DNA of 64,000 nucleotides from a virus: positions 1 to 64,000 of IMG/VR virus record IMGVR_UViG_3300035034_002798, one strand, 5' to 3'. The notes under the pieces were generated by a model that saw nothing but the letters and a program-made list of their open reading frames with translations, was not told the DNA's origin and searched no databases. Shown in pieces: positions 34,131-42,247 of the stretch (position 1 is the first letter of the stretch; the number at the start of each line of letters is the position of its first letter). The position numbers were made by a program, and so were the translations under genes.

Positions 34131-34337
34131 TTATAAATCGGCTGGTTTTCCTATGCCTTCGTAGTTATAGTTACCCTTCATAACCTCTTCTAACTCTTTT
34201 CGGCGGGCCTTGTCATAATCTGGGTGATTCTTTTCTACTTCTTTACAGCCCATACATATAAGTTCTTTATTAAACATACTCATTGTATGAGCTGTTATTT
34301 CTTTGCCACACCTTTGACAATTTTCTACTATATCCAT
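34131..34337 (-). CDS. small zinc ribbon protein, 68 aa
   Basis: CQRCGKEI near residue 7 and CMGCKEVEK near 29 give a CxxC...CxxC zinc site. The rest is charged (DYDKARRKELEEVMKGNYN). The function is unknown; such ribbons often mediate protein or nucleic-acid contacts. Confidence 0.65.
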   Translation of the reverse strand: MDIVENCQRCGKEITAHTMSMFNKELICMGCKEVEKNHPDYDKARRKELEEVMKGNYNYEGIGKPADL

Positions 34338-34408
34338 TTACATATCCTCCTCGTACCACTCGAATTCTTCAACTTGTTATCACAATAATTTGGCATTTTA
34401 TCAGCTCC

Positions 34409-35017
34409 CTATTCTCTAAAGTGTGGTTTAATACATATATATCCTTCTGGCGGTTTTTCGGTAGTTACGTGAACACGAGATCCAGCCCAAGAACTAATGA
34501 AATACTCATCTGTTGCATTGCGAGACCTATAGTCTCCGCTACCAAGACCAATCCCTACTCCATTTAGTATTGGTAATGGATGGACTTTCCAACGTTCTCC
34601 ATTAGATTCAATTAAGTTTTTATCAATATATTCCCTGTCAGTAACATTAACTATATAACGATGTTCTTTTGAAGTTTCATCGTTGAACCAACCCTTATTA
34701 AAATCTGGATGTGTATAAAACTCAGAAGCTATCAAATAAGGTGGTTTATCCTCCATACTTTGAAATTCACTTTCAGTAAATAACGGTTCTCCCATACAAT
34801 TTTCTATGATATTTTCGTATTCTGGTGGCAACTCGTAGTAATCACCAAACCAGATAACTCTATCATTCTTCCAGGATTTCTCATACTTTCCCGATAAAAG
34901 AGACTCGACTTTATTCATAGTCCTGTTGTAGATATAGGCATGCTCCATCAACTTAACTCCATTCGGCCTCACAAATTCTTTTCTATCAATATTTACTATA
35001 AGATAATACTGTCCCAT
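34409..35017 (-). CDS. hypothetical protein, 202 aa (MGQYY-type)
   Basis: The start MGQYYLIVNIDRKEFVRPNG, with the following KLMEHAYIYNRTMNKVESLL and WFGDYYELPPEY, resembles a broadly spread but uncharacterised bacterial and phage family. The C-terminal half contains RSRNATDEYFISSWAGSRVH. No catalytic residues can be named. Function unknown. Confidence 0.6.
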   Translation of the reverse strand: MGQYYLIVNIDRKEFVRPNGVKLMEHAYIYNRTMNKVESLLSGKYEKSWKNDRVIWFGDYYELPPEYENIIENCMGEPLFTESEFQSMEDKPPYLIASEFYTHPDFNKGWFNDETSKEHRYIVNVTDREYIDKNLIESNGERWKVHPLPILNGVGIGLGSGDYRSRNATDEYFISSWAGSRVHVTTEKPPEGYICIKPHFRE

Positions 35018-35029
35018 AATCTTCCTCCT

Positions 35030-35305
35030 TTAATTTAAATAACAGGCTAAAAATTTAGCTGCATTCTTAAGACTAGCCTCATCTGCCTCATTAAAAGTTG
35101 CATATTCTAAAACATCTCCATTCTCGTGATAATATGCTATTGTCTGATGATCTTCTGGTGAATCTAAGGTAAAATCTTCTAATATTCTATATCCATAATA
35201 ATCACTGAATTCGCCATAAGATTGAGTTTCAACAAGCCATAGTTTATCTTTATTAGCTTCAAGTTCTTCTAACCTATCTATCATCTGATTATGGAGTCTA
35301 TGCAT
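35030..35305 (-). CDS. hypothetical protein, 91 aa
   Basis: The ATG at 35305 (AAGGGAG upstream) gives MHRLHNQMIDRLEELEANKD followed by a beta-rich region (KLWLVETQSYGEFSDYYGYR) and a helical end. The longer frame overlaps the clamp-motif gene and starts within its ribosome site. The family is not recognised. Confidence 0.55.
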   Translation of the reverse strand: MHRLHNQMIDRLEELEANKDKLWLVETQSYGEFSDYYGYRILEDFTLDSPEDHQTIAYYHENGDVLEYATFNEADEASLKNAAKFLACYLN

Positions 35306-35306
35306 T

Positions 35307-35525
35307 TTAAGCTCCCTTCTTGTCTTTAAAATTTCCAAAAAGACTCAACTGTACTGGATCATCTTCATAGAAGTGTTCATCTATACTCTCATCTATAATT
35401 TCGTGATAACCAAGCTCCTCAAGTCTGCCGTTAACAAGTGAAGTCAATTCGTTAATGTCATCCTTAGTAGGGATTAACCCCTTATTAAGGCACATTTCAC
35501 TAATATCAAGTTTTATCATCTTCAT
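35307..35525 (-). CDS. small protein with clamp-binding tail
   Basis: This 72-residue protein ends with DDPVQLSLFGNFKDKKGA. QLSLF is the consensus beta-clamp-binding pentapeptide, so it probably binds the DnaN encoded at 3.5 kb or the host clamp. The rest is a small helical domain. It could be a fork-recruited inhibitor, adaptor or decoy. The start ATG at 35525 follows AAGGGG. Confidence 0.6.
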   Translation of the reverse strand: MKMIKLDISEMCLNKGLIPTKDDINELTSLVNGRLEELGYHEIIDESIDEHFYEDDPVQLSLFGNFKDKKGA

Positions 35526-35551
35526 AAATAACAACCCCTTTTTAGACTTTT

Positions 35552-35755
35552 TTATCTATGGTATCCTTCCTGTTTAAGATAAGCTATCAACTCGTCTTTT
35601 TCTTCAAATATAAGCATATTAATCTCTGGTCCAACCTCAACTCCAATATATTTGTTGTCAATTTCCCAAATAATGATTGTGTGCCCTAAAGCCCTGCTTT
35701 TAAATAAGAAATTCTTATCCTTGTAAAAATCCTTATCAAAATCTATAGAAATCAA
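35552..35755 (-). CDS. hypothetical protein, 67 aa
   Basis: This small beta-rich protein has FKSRALGHTIIIWEIDNKYI and then GVEVGPEINMLIFEEKDELI. It overlaps the gene upstream by 4 bp. No family is recognised. Confidence 0.5.
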   Translation of the reverse strand: MISIDFDKDFYKDKNFLFKSRALGHTIIIWEIDNKYIGVEVGPEINMLIFEEKDELIAYLKQEGYHR

Positions 35756-36033
35756 ATAGCTTCCTCCTTTCTTTTTTCATTTCTCTCTTTCCGTATCTCC
35801 TCAACAGTCTTATCTGGATATTTATTAGATATCTTATCCAGAACATTCTCAAGGTACTCTACATCGCGCTCCATAGACTTAACTGTTTCATCTATTTCAC
35901 ACCATTCGTCAAATTCGAGTAAACCAAGGCCAGACGCAAATGATAGCCCCTCATTAAAAGAGTTAAGTTTTTCTGTAATTTCACCTAACTCTTCTTTGAA
36001 CTGTCTTGATATTTCTACTGGACCTGCAGCCAT
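35752..36033 (-). CDS. helical hypothetical protein, 93 aa
   Basis: This is an all-helical, charged protein with segments SRQFKEELGEITEKLNSFNE and VEYLENVLDKISNKYPDKTV. It is the first gene after the 36080 hairpin element. The family is not recognised. Confidence 0.5.
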   Translation of the reverse strand: MAAGPVEISRQFKEELGEITEKLNSFNEGLSFASGLGLLEFDEWCEIDETVKSMERDVEYLENVLDKISNKYPDKTVEEIRKERNEKRKEEAI

Positions 36034-36079
36034 ATTGTTACCTCCTTATAATAAAATTAATTGGAACAATTTATATAAC

Positions 36080-36134
36080 CCACACGATTAAGGGGCGTCA
36101 AGTGGTTTTCTTGACGTCCCGCGATGAAGTGTGG
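36080..36134 (-). repeat. intercistronic hairpin element
   Basis: Outer stem CCACAC/GTGTGG, then GGG/CCC around CGTCAA/TTGACG and a loop read GAAAACCAC on the minus strand. It begins 6 bp after the 36141 gene stop and ends about 45 bp before the next start. Full family member. Confidence 0.85.
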
Positions 36135-36140
36135 TAGAAC

Positions 36141-36962
36141 TTATTCTAAAAAAGGTAATGCTTGTTCACCATATAATAGAGCATTCTTAACACGCTCATT
36201 TATAATCTCTTCCGCCATATCAACAATAACGCCTCTTATGCTTGTATATTCACCTATAAGAAGCTCGTTACATCTTAAAAGAGAAGGATCTTCTAACTCG
36301 TTTTCCTTGATGACCTGATAAAGATTTTCGTGAGTTATGGCATTCTGTGCCTCATTCCAGGAGGCATCTCTAACAGCATCTTCATCTTTTGCAAGATCAC
36401 CATCTTCTAAGTCTTCTCTTATGATGTTGACAACCTTATCAACAAGCTGGTTTGTCAGATTCTTATACTTATCAATACCTGTTATAACCCATTCAAAGTC
36501 TTCTCTTATGGATATTTCAATCTTGGCATTGCCGGCATAAACTATATACATATCTTTTTCTACTGACTCTATGCTTACTGATGTTATCTCTTCAAGATCA
36601 GCTGTTAACTGCTCGTTATCTACAACATCACCATCTTTATAGTTATCAACCACATAATCAAAAATACTTTCATGAAACTTAACATCGTCTGATACTAAGA
36701 TATCATCACTCCCTTTCGTTTTCTCTATCTCTTCAATCATCGTCCCACTTCCTTCTTCAGAAGATATAAGCAGTGCAACATTAGCAAATTTCATAGAATA
36801 AGTAGTTTTAATTGCAGTACTTAATATAACGTTGGTCTCTATCTCAAGGCCTGAACGTTCAAGTTTGTTCTTAAGCTCGAAATCATTTATATAATCACCA
36901 ACACTGTATTCGGAATCAATATAGTCGTACACATCATCATAAAGTTTTTCATCTTTTTCCAT
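36141..36962 (-). CDS. acidic hypothetical protein with internal duplication
   Basis: The 273-residue protein has two related halves: LYDDVYDYIDSEYSVGDYIN and FHESIFDYVVDNYKDGDVVD, each followed by a similar helix-strand unit ending in short hydrophobic strands. The C-terminal third is helical (NQLVDKVVNIIREDLEDGDL). No catalytic motif is seen. It overlaps the next gene upstream by 1 bp. The duplication suggests a scaffold or winged-helix-like tandem, which is a guess. Confidence 0.6.
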   Translation of the reverse strand: MEKDEKLYDDVYDYIDSEYSVGDYINDFELKNKLERSGLEIETNVILSTAIKTTYSMKFANVALLISSEEGSGTMIEEIEKTKGSDDILVSDDVKFHESIFDYVVDNYKDGDVVDNEQLTADLEEITSVSIESVEKDMYIVYAGNAKIEISIREDFEWVITGIDKYKNLTNQLVDKVVNIIREDLEDGDLAKDEDAVRDASWNEAQNAITHENLYQVIKENELEDPSLLRCNELLIGEYTSIRGVIVDMAEEIINERVKNALLYGEQALPFLE

Positions 36963-37336
36963 TATTTCTCCTCCTCTGCTGGGGTCATATACCCCTCTTT
37001 AAGTAAAATCTGACCTCGTTCTACTCCTTCAACCTCTCGCCCCGAAGGTCCACTGTCCATCCAACTTAATAGAATACTTACAGTATCCTTCTTTTTGGGA
37101 TAGGCGCTACAGATATTATCTATTAATTCTTCTAATTCTTTATCATCCATCACTATTTTTCTAGGATCAACATCCACCTTACCTTCTGGATAGTCATTAT
37201 CTTCTCTATAAAACTTAAGTATCTTATTAAAAAGAGAAATTAATACTTTAGCACTAAAATCTCTTGGATCTTCTGTAATTTCTATCCCTTCGGATAATTC
37301 TTCGAAACTATAACTTTGAATAGACTTATCAACCAT
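36962..37336 (-). CDS. hypothetical protein, 124 aa
   Basis: A mostly helical acidic protein with KVLISLFNKILKFYREDNDY and ELIDNICSAYPKKKDTVSIL. It overlaps the duplicated acidic gene by 1 bp. No family is recognised. Confidence 0.5.
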   Translation of the reverse strand: MVDKSIQSYSFEELSEGIEITEDPRDFSAKVLISLFNKILKFYREDNDYPEGKVDVDPRKIVMDDKELEELIDNICSAYPKKKDTVSILLSWMDSGPSGREVEGVERGQILLKEGYMTPAEEEK

Positions 37337-37347
37337 AAGATACCTCC

Positions 37348-37539
37348 TTATATGTCCTTTAATTCTAAAAATCTAATTATAACTGCTCTCTGGTACTTAT
37401 CGATAACACCTTTACTGACTAAGGACTGGAGTTCTTCTCTACATTGATATTTACTTACTGGTTCTGCAAAGTATGAACCATAATGATAACCGACAAACAT
37501 ACAGAGAGCGCCAAAGGCAATGAAAAATAATACGATCAT
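37348..37539 (-). CDS. small membrane-anchored protein, 63 aa
   Basis: An N-terminal hydrophobic segment (MIVLFFIAFGALCMFVGYHY) is followed by a basic/acidic helical domain (CREELQSLVSKGVIDKYQRA). One membrane pass with the tail on the cytoplasmic side is likely. Function unknown. Confidence 0.55.
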   Translation of the reverse strand: MIVLFFIAFGALCMFVGYHYGSYFAEPVSKYQCREELQSLVSKGVIDKYQRAVIIRFLELKDI

Positions 37540-37550
37540 AATAACACTCC

Positions 37551-38465
37551 CTAACTTGCTTTCTTGCTGTTGATTGCCTTATAGGTTGTGTACTTAGACT
37601 TACCGATTTTGTATCCCTTTTCTCTTAAGTCGCCTTTATTACCATATTTACTGTTTCTTTTATAATATGTTTCATATTCTAGTTTATCTTCATTTAATTC
37701 CCACCAGCCTTTGATAATGTTAATAGCTTTAGGGGAATAATAAGTCATTTGACCTATGTTGTCGCCACCAAATACTATCTTTACATATTCATCTTCATAG
37801 GGTGCCGACTCATCGCTTCTAATTCCTATATGCTTGGTAACTTTACCGATAAGTGCTGAGTGCAGTCTGTCATTTGATGATGTTAAGTTTAACTTTAAAG
37901 CTATCTTAGCAGCATTCAGATAACCTTCTGGTACTTTTTTAGAGGTAATATCATCAACTTTATTATTGATATCTGCTATCTGTTTTTGCTGACGCTGTTG
38001 TTCCTTTTTTATTTCCATCTGTCTTTTTATATTATTTTCCATATTATCCAAGACATCTCTCATTAGATCTATTCTTGCCAGCCCAGAATTTCTTATGCTT
38101 ACAAAACCAGTTCTTCTCAATTCTTTGATCACATTTCTCACGAATCGCCTAAATTCCTTGGCCTTTGGTTGACTTGAATTAATAGTTACCTCAATTACTC
38201 CATCCTCAGTGAAGACCCTGGTATCTTGGGTGCCTCCACTAGGGGTAGTCAAAGCGACTACCCCTGAATATTCTTCTTTTTTTAAATAAGGATTTCTTTT
38301 TAATATCTTACTTATTGACTGAACCGGGTTTGCATATTCTAAAACCTCACCTAACTGTTTTGTTGTCATAAAAATATCATCTGAATTATCATTTTTATAG
38401 AAATCACACTCTATACCGGCAAACTTTTCTTCGCGTACCTTCTGTAAATCTATAACTTCTCCCAT
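37551..38465 (-). CDS. Bro-N domain antirepressor-like protein
   Basis: This 304-residue protein has an N-terminal Bro-N fold: FYKNDNSDDIFMTTKQLGEV, then NPVQSISKILKRN, RVFTEDGVIEVTINSSQPKA and FRRFVRNVIKELRRTGFV. A coiled coil follows (about 120-165), then a C-terminal domain (about 170-304, with YLNAAKIALKLNLTSS). Bro-N and antirepressor proteins regulate phage gene expression by DNA binding. It may counter a repressor or act as a regulator; its target is unknown. Confidence 0.75.
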   Translation of the reverse strand: MGEVIDLQKVREEKFAGIECDFYKNDNSDDIFMTTKQLGEVLEYANPVQSISKILKRNPYLKKEEYSGVVALTTPSGGTQDTRVFTEDGVIEVTINSSQPKAKEFRRFVRNVIKELRRTGFVSIRNSGLARIDLMRDVLDNMENNIKRQMEIKKEQQRQQKQIADINNKVDDITSKKVPEGYLNAAKIALKLNLTSSNDRLHSALIGKVTKHIGIRSDESAPYEDEYVKIVFGGDNIGQMTYYSPKAINIIKGWWELNEDKLEYETYYKRNSKYGNKGDLREKGYKIGKSKYTTYKAINSKKAS

Positions 38466-38618
38466 TTATAATTCCTCCTCAGTATTTTCCGACCAACAGA
38501 TACAATTGCTATTAGATTTAGTACTCATCAAACCGCTCCAGCACCATTCATCAATCTTTCTATCTAGATTGGCACCAAAGGAATCACAGTTTTTACATAT
38601 TCTCTTCGTTTTCATCAT
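38466..38618 (-). CDS. Cys-rich protein, 50 aa
   Basis: From MMKTKRICKNCDSFGANLDR it has CKNC, then WCWSG and CICWSE, four or five Cys residues in a compact chain, and ends TEEEL. It overlaps the upstream gene's end. A small zinc or Fe-S site is likely. The earlier in-frame starts lack a ribosome site. Confidence 0.5.
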   Translation of the reverse strand: MMKTKRICKNCDSFGANLDRKIDEWCWSGLMSTKSNSNCICWSENTEEEL

Positions 38619-38826
38619 CTTGATCATCCTCACTCCTGGCTTCTGCTTTGCCGAGTTCATACATCTTTTCTAAAAGTTCCATTGATTTATCATATATATC
38701 AGAATAGGCTAAATAGTCTATATCACCTACGGAATTAAGTCCGTGCAGGTAATAATCTCCCATATCTGCTTTAATCTTTTCATTTTCTGGTGCCTTACTG
38801 CTTATTCCCAGCCTCCCATAATACAC
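38593..38826 (-). CDS. hypothetical protein, 77 aa
   Basis: This acidic helical protein has the segments SSKAPENEKIKADMGDYYLH and YDKSMELLEKMYELGKAEAR. Its acidic tail supplies the ribosome site of the next gene. The family is not recognised. Confidence 0.5.
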   Translation of the reverse strand: MYYGRLGISSKAPENEKIKADMGDYYLHGLNSVGDIDYLAYSDIYDKSMELLEKMYELGKAEARSEDDQDDENEENM

Positions 38827-38831
38827 ACCTC

Positions 38832-39110
38832 CTATTTGTCGTTATCTCCAAAATATTCAAGAATATTAAGCGGCGGATAAGATGGTAAAGGATTGTCAGT
38901 TAAAACTTTATTAGTGTCAGGATCGAATTCATATATTCTACGACACTTATTATTAGTACACTGAGCATAAATCTGAATTGTCCTACCTACATACTTTCTA
39001 CGACGCGGTGTCTCCTCTGGTTCACCATTATTTTTTACATCAAATTCAAGCATCTCATCAATGTGTTCATATACTCTCAAGTCTGAACAACATACAGGAC
39101 ATTCCAACAT
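38832..39110 (-). CDS. zinc ribbon protein, 92 aa (phage Ogr/Delta-like layout)
   Basis: The N-terminal CPVCCSDLRVYEH and the central YAQCTNNKCRRIYEF give a CxxC...CxxxxC zinc ribbon, separated by a basic segment (ETPRRRKYVGRTIQIYAQC). This is the layout of Ogr/Delta-type small transcription activators of phages, but the match is general. The gene begins after GGGGGTAATAAT. Confidence 0.6.
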   Translation of the reverse strand: MLECPVCCSDLRVYEHIDEMLEFDVKNNGEPEETPRRRKYVGRTIQIYAQCTNNKCRRIYEFDPDTNKVLTDNPLPSYPPLNILEYFGDNDK

Positions 39111-39114
39111 ATTA

Positions 39115-39373
39115 TTACCCCCTTATAGACATACTGCCCGTTATTCTAACGAGTTCTTCTTCTGAAATGTGATCTACCATACTAACAAAGTCTTTCATAT
39201 TGGCCATTACTGGGTAAAACTTTTCTTCTCCAGTGCTTTCTTTTTTTTGCCTTAACGCATAATTCTCCATCAATAGACATATATAGAACTGTTCCGTTCA
39301 ACTCGACACTGTTTTTTAGCTGTCTCCTACTTAAATATTTAAAAACGATACTAGCTTTTTGAAGTTTAGTCAC
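39115..39373 (-). pseudogene. gene split at an A8 run (about 86 aa if joined)
   Basis: Frame 1 starts at 39373 (MTKLQKASIVFKYLSRRQLK) and runs into a low-complexity basic end that stops at 39182. At the A8 run (plus-strand T8 at 39241-39248) the +1 frame continues as a natural-looking sequence, ESTGEEKFYPVMANMKDFVS then MVDHISEEELVRITGSMSIRG, stopping at 39115. Seven As instead of eight would join them into one protein. Either a one-base indel, a sequencing error or slippage explains it. Function unknown. Confidence 0.55.
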
Positions 39374-39387
39374 TTCTGCCTCCTAAT

Positions 39388-39555
39388 TTAATCGTTGTAA
39401 GTAATCATTACAGTATGTTCTGTCCCCTCATAAGGGATCAGATACGATTGATACTGAATATCTAAATAGTCGTGAGTTGTTAGAAATTCTCCAACCTCTT
39501 CTTCGAATTCCTTAATTGGCCTACTTCCTCGTTCTATAATTTTTATTCTTTTCAT
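39388..39555 (-). CDS. hypothetical protein, 55 aa
   Basis: AAGGAGGGG lies before the ATG. It opens MKRIKIIERGSRPIKEFEEE and ends VMITYND, alternating helix and strand (YQSYLIPYEGTEHTV in between). It resembles a very short cytoplasmic domain; family not recognised. Confidence 0.65.
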   Translation of the reverse strand: MKRIKIIERGSRPIKEFEEEVGEFLTTHDYLDIQYQSYLIPYEGTEHTVMITYND

Positions 39556-39606
39556 CTACACCCCTCCTTAAATAAGAAAACCATCTCGATATGAGATGGC
39601 TATAAA

Positions 39607-39954
39607 TTATGCAGCTTCCTCAACTACAGTATCTTCTTCTGGTTTTTCTTCTGTCTCCTCGACCTCTTCTGTCTCCTCGACCTCTTCTAGTTCCTCAATC
39701 TCATTCACATATTCCTGCTCTCGACCAATTTCTTTTTTCCTTTTGATCATACCAAGAATGGTATCTTTAGTTACTGTCTTTTCAATCTCGATTCTTTCGA
39801 ATTCAAAGATGCTTTTTACCGAGATGGTATCTTTAATTTCATCTTCTTTAATCTTAAACTTTTCGATAAAATTATCTTTGGCCTCATCTTTATCAACTCC
39901 GTAAATTGAAGACTTATATCCTGGTTTGCTGCATTTAACGTTATATTTTGGCAT
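39607..39954 (-). CDS. acidic protein with Glu-rich repeat tail
   Basis: The 115-residue protein starts with a small alpha/beta domain (MPKYNVKCSKPGYKSSIYGV, FIEKFKIKEDEIKDTISV) and ends in a Glu/Val/Thr repeat (LEEVEETEEVEETEEKPEED), whose DNA is a short direct repeat. The tail may be a flexible acidic linker or DNA mimic. It is separate from rtcB by 10 bp. Confidence 0.55.
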   Translation of the reverse strand: MPKYNVKCSKPGYKSSIYGVDKDEAKDNFIEKFKIKEDEIKDTISVKSIFEFERIEIEKTVTKDTILGMIKRKKEIGREQEYVNEIEELEEVEETEEVEETEEKPEEDTVVEEAA

Positions 39955-39964
39955 AAACTCACTC

Positions 39965-41215
39965 CTAACCTTTAATGACTGCTCTAGTTTTCATCTTATC
40001 TATTGGTTTTATTAAATCACTTTGCTGATCTATTACATTATGGATATCTTTATAAGCTCCCTTATATTCTTCAGTGATATCCTGTTTATTTTCTTTACCC
40101 AGGACTATGTTGTTAGCCTTGAGGTCTTCAATAACCTCTTGAACAGTGAATTCTTCTCGGGCTGCTGTTCTGGTATGTGTTCTACCTGCTCCGTGACTAC
40201 AGCTTTTAAAAGAGTCTTCATTGCCTAATCCCTCACAAATATAACTATAAGTACTCATTGAACCGGGTATAGGGATTATTTCTCCTTTTCTAGCTCTTAC
40301 CGCACCTTTACGGTGCACCATATAATTCTTTCTATCTATATTTTCATACGCTGCATAATTGTGATGGACATTCACATCAGTTTCAACATCATATCCATCA
40401 AAATCAGTATATTTAGTAATAGATTTTAATAATTTCTTTTCTGCTAACTTCATTATTTCTTCTCTATTAATCTCTGCAATTTCAAGAGCGAAGTTCATCC
40501 ATTTTAAGTAATCCTGACCTTCTTCAGAGTATAAAGGTAAAAAGGGTAGATTAACATTATCTGATAAAACATCAACATACCACTTCTTATTAAGTTTTTT
40601 AGCAAGATTACTAAAGTGCTTGTTTACCTTAGCTCCCACATTGCGGCTGCCGGTGTGAAGCATTATCCCAAGTTTTCCGTCTTTATTTTCTTGCAATTCC
40701 AGAAAATGGTTGCCGCCCCCAAGAGTTCCAACAACTTCAAAAGATTCTTTAACTGCATCTTCTAGGGGTGTGTTTTCTATTGCACCCGGGCCACCATCAA
40801 AGTCGTGAATTGCATTAAGTATTCTCATATTATCTTTATTTAACTCTGGATCTTTATGTTCAAACCCTGTAGGAAGGTCACGCATAATAGAACCTACAAG
40901 TTGTTGAGCAAGACTGCCAGAACCGGTCTTAACATCTAAGACTTCTATAGGTAGATTGGTTTGCTTAAAAGCAACGCCGCAGCCTATGTCACTAGACACA
41001 GCGGCAGGTATAATCACATCTTCAGTAGCAATAACACCACCAACAGGCATCTTAAAGCCGGTAGCGTGACAATCTGCCATTAATGCTATATGAGATTTAG
41101 CAAATGGTAAATCAGCTATAGCAAATGCTTCTTCCAGAGTAGTATCTTCTATCTGCATACTTCTTTCAAGCCAGACTTTTATGTCGACTCCTCTTTCATT
41201 TCTTATATTAAACAT
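39965..41215 (-). CDS. rtcB: RtcB RNA ligase
   Basis: This GTP- and Mn-dependent ligase joins 2',3'-cyclic phosphate ends of RNA, repairing or splicing tRNA. It has 416 residues from the ATG at 41215 (AGGAGCG upstream). Key sites are ADCHATGFKMPVGG, AVSSDIGCGVAF, LGGGNHFLELQ, MLHTGSRNVG and SHGAGRTHTR, the last with the His that becomes guanylylated. Archease is not seen. Phages can use RtcB to repair tRNAs cut by host anticodon nucleases. Confidence 0.92.
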   Translation of the reverse strand: MFNIRNERGVDIKVWLERSMQIEDTTLEEAFAIADLPFAKSHIALMADCHATGFKMPVGGVIATEDVIIPAAVSSDIGCGVAFKQTNLPIEVLDVKTGSGSLAQQLVGSIMRDLPTGFEHKDPELNKDNMRILNAIHDFDGGPGAIENTPLEDAVKESFEVVGTLGGGNHFLELQENKDGKLGIMLHTGSRNVGAKVNKHFSNLAKKLNKKWYVDVLSDNVNLPFLPLYSEEGQDYLKWMNFALEIAEINREEIMKLAEKKLLKSITKYTDFDGYDVETDVNVHHNYAAYENIDRKNYMVHRKGAVRARKGEIIPIPGSMSTYSYICEGLGNEDSFKSCSHGAGRTHTRTAAREEFTVQEVIEDLKANNIVLGKENKQDITEEYKGAYKDIHNVIDQQSDLIKPIDKMKTRAVIKG

Positions 41216-41216
41216 T

Positions 41217-41705
41217 CTAGGCGCTCCTCTCTTGTGTTCCTGCAAATTCTTCGCGTGCCTGAAGATGAATTCTTAAATCCATCAGGTGCTTACCGAGATG
41301 ATTCTTACCCTCTTTATCGGTATTGGTGGCATTACCCCAATAGTCATCTCCCCAAAAATTAGTTTCTTCTAGATAAGCATCTCCAGTATCTAAAAGTCTT
41401 TGTGTGAGCTCGGGGTTTTGAGTAAATTTCTCGTAAAGCCCCTTCTTCATAACATCATGCTTTAAACCATCATCCCAGTCATCTCTTAATTTTACCTGTC
41501 TACCAATTTTTTTAGCTTCTCCAGGGCTGTCAAGATTTGAGATATACTTTCTTTTATTTAAGTCAAGAGTTTTCATTGCCTGGAAGAAATGTTCGTTTGT
41601 GGGGTAATAGATACCTCTAAACTCAAAACCGTATTCACTAAAATTGCTTAAAAAATTATATGGGCCCTCAAAACCTTCTACTTTAATATCACTAATATGA
41701 ATCAC
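41217..41705 (-). CDS. NADAR-domain protein
   Basis: The 162-residue protein has the NADAR (YbiA-like) signature: GPYNFLSNFSEYGFEFRGIY, then YPTNEHFFQAMKTLD, ISNLDSPGEAKKIGRQVKLR and KKGLYEKFTQNPEL, with the final YWG-type motif (FWGDDYWGNATN). NADAR enzymes cleave N-glycosidic bonds, including ADP-ribose on guanine, and can reverse DarT-type DNA modification. It sits one base from rtcB and 3 kb from a macro-domain gene, so an anti-ADP-ribosylation role is plausible. Confidence 0.85.
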   Translation of the reverse strand: MIHISDIKVEGFEGPYNFLSNFSEYGFEFRGIYYPTNEHFFQAMKTLDLNKRKYISNLDSPGEAKKIGRQVKLRDDWDDGLKHDVMKKGLYEKFTQNPELTQRLLDTGDAYLEETNFWGDDYWGNATNTDKEGKNHLGKHLMDLRIHLQAREEFAGTQERSA

Positions 41706-41708
41706 TCC

Positions 41709-42137
41709 TTAGAATGGTACTTTTACTTCTCTAAATAAATGGTTTTCTTTCTGCCTTTCTACAAATTTATCTATTTTTCTCATAGTTAGGTGTTCCATTT
41801 CTCGCGGGGACAATCGACTTGTGAATTTACATTCTGGATAGTTAGTACAACCCCAAAATCTCTGGTCATCTCTTTTATTGATTTTAGGTACTAGTTCACC
41901 ATCCTCACAACTTGGGCAGGTGTGATCGGTAAATACTTTTAAGTTGTAAAATGTTATAATATAGTCTTTTATTAGTTCCTGTCTTTTATCAACCATATTT
42001 ATACCAGAGTCTAGAACCACTTCTGCACCGCACTTGGGACAACGTGGTATATAATCTTCTTCTGAAGTCCCTATCCAAAACTTTTCCTCACAAGAAGGGC
42101 AATCATATTCATAAACGACCTGTTTATCTGATTTCAT
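41709..42137 (-). CDS. topoisomerase-type zinc ribbon protein
   Basis: The 142-residue protein has three zinc modules: CPSCEEKFWIG...CPKCGAEV, then CPSCEDGELVPK...FWGCTNYPECKF. The last has the layout of the C-terminal zinc finger of topoisomerase IA. No topoisomerase domain is attached. The function may be DNA binding or protein recruitment. It has its own promoter at 42176-42204. Confidence 0.7.
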   Translation of the reverse strand: MKSDKQVVYEYDCPSCEEKFWIGTSEEDYIPRCPKCGAEVVLDSGINMVDKRQELIKDYIITFYNLKVFTDHTCPSCEDGELVPKINKRDDQRFWGCTNYPECKFTSRLSPREMEHLTMRKIDKFVERQKENHLFREVKVPF

Positions 42138-42175
42138 ATAGGCCCTCCTTTTCTGTAATTCAATAATGTAATATC

Positions 42176-42204
42176 AGTATATCATTTAGTAATACAAAAA
42201 TCAA
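42176..42204 (-). promoter_or_regulatory. extended -10 promoter with GTATTAC site
   Basis: TTGATT, 17-bp spacer containing TTTGTATTACTAAATGA, then TATACT. The same TGA-TATACT core is seen at 12.35, 30.8 and (as TACACT) 51.1 kb. It starts the 42.1 to 39 kb transcript, just after a terminator. Confidence 0.75.
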
Positions 42205-42216
42205 ATGCTAAAATAA

Positions 42217-42233
42217 GGGGGCGGGAAGCCCCC
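42217..42233 (-). terminator. terminator between ssb copy 2 and the zinc-ribbon operon
   Basis: GGGGGC-ttccc-GCCCCC followed by TTATTTT on the minus strand. It sits 14 bp after the ssb stop and directly before the promoter above, isolating two transcripts. Confidence 0.85.
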
Positions 42234-42247
42234 AGTATTAGAGTTTA

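Noticed and set aside
34328-34396. 22-codon frame before the 34131 zinc ribbon gene
   Set aside because: It has only a weak GGAG site and no recognisable product; it may be chance.
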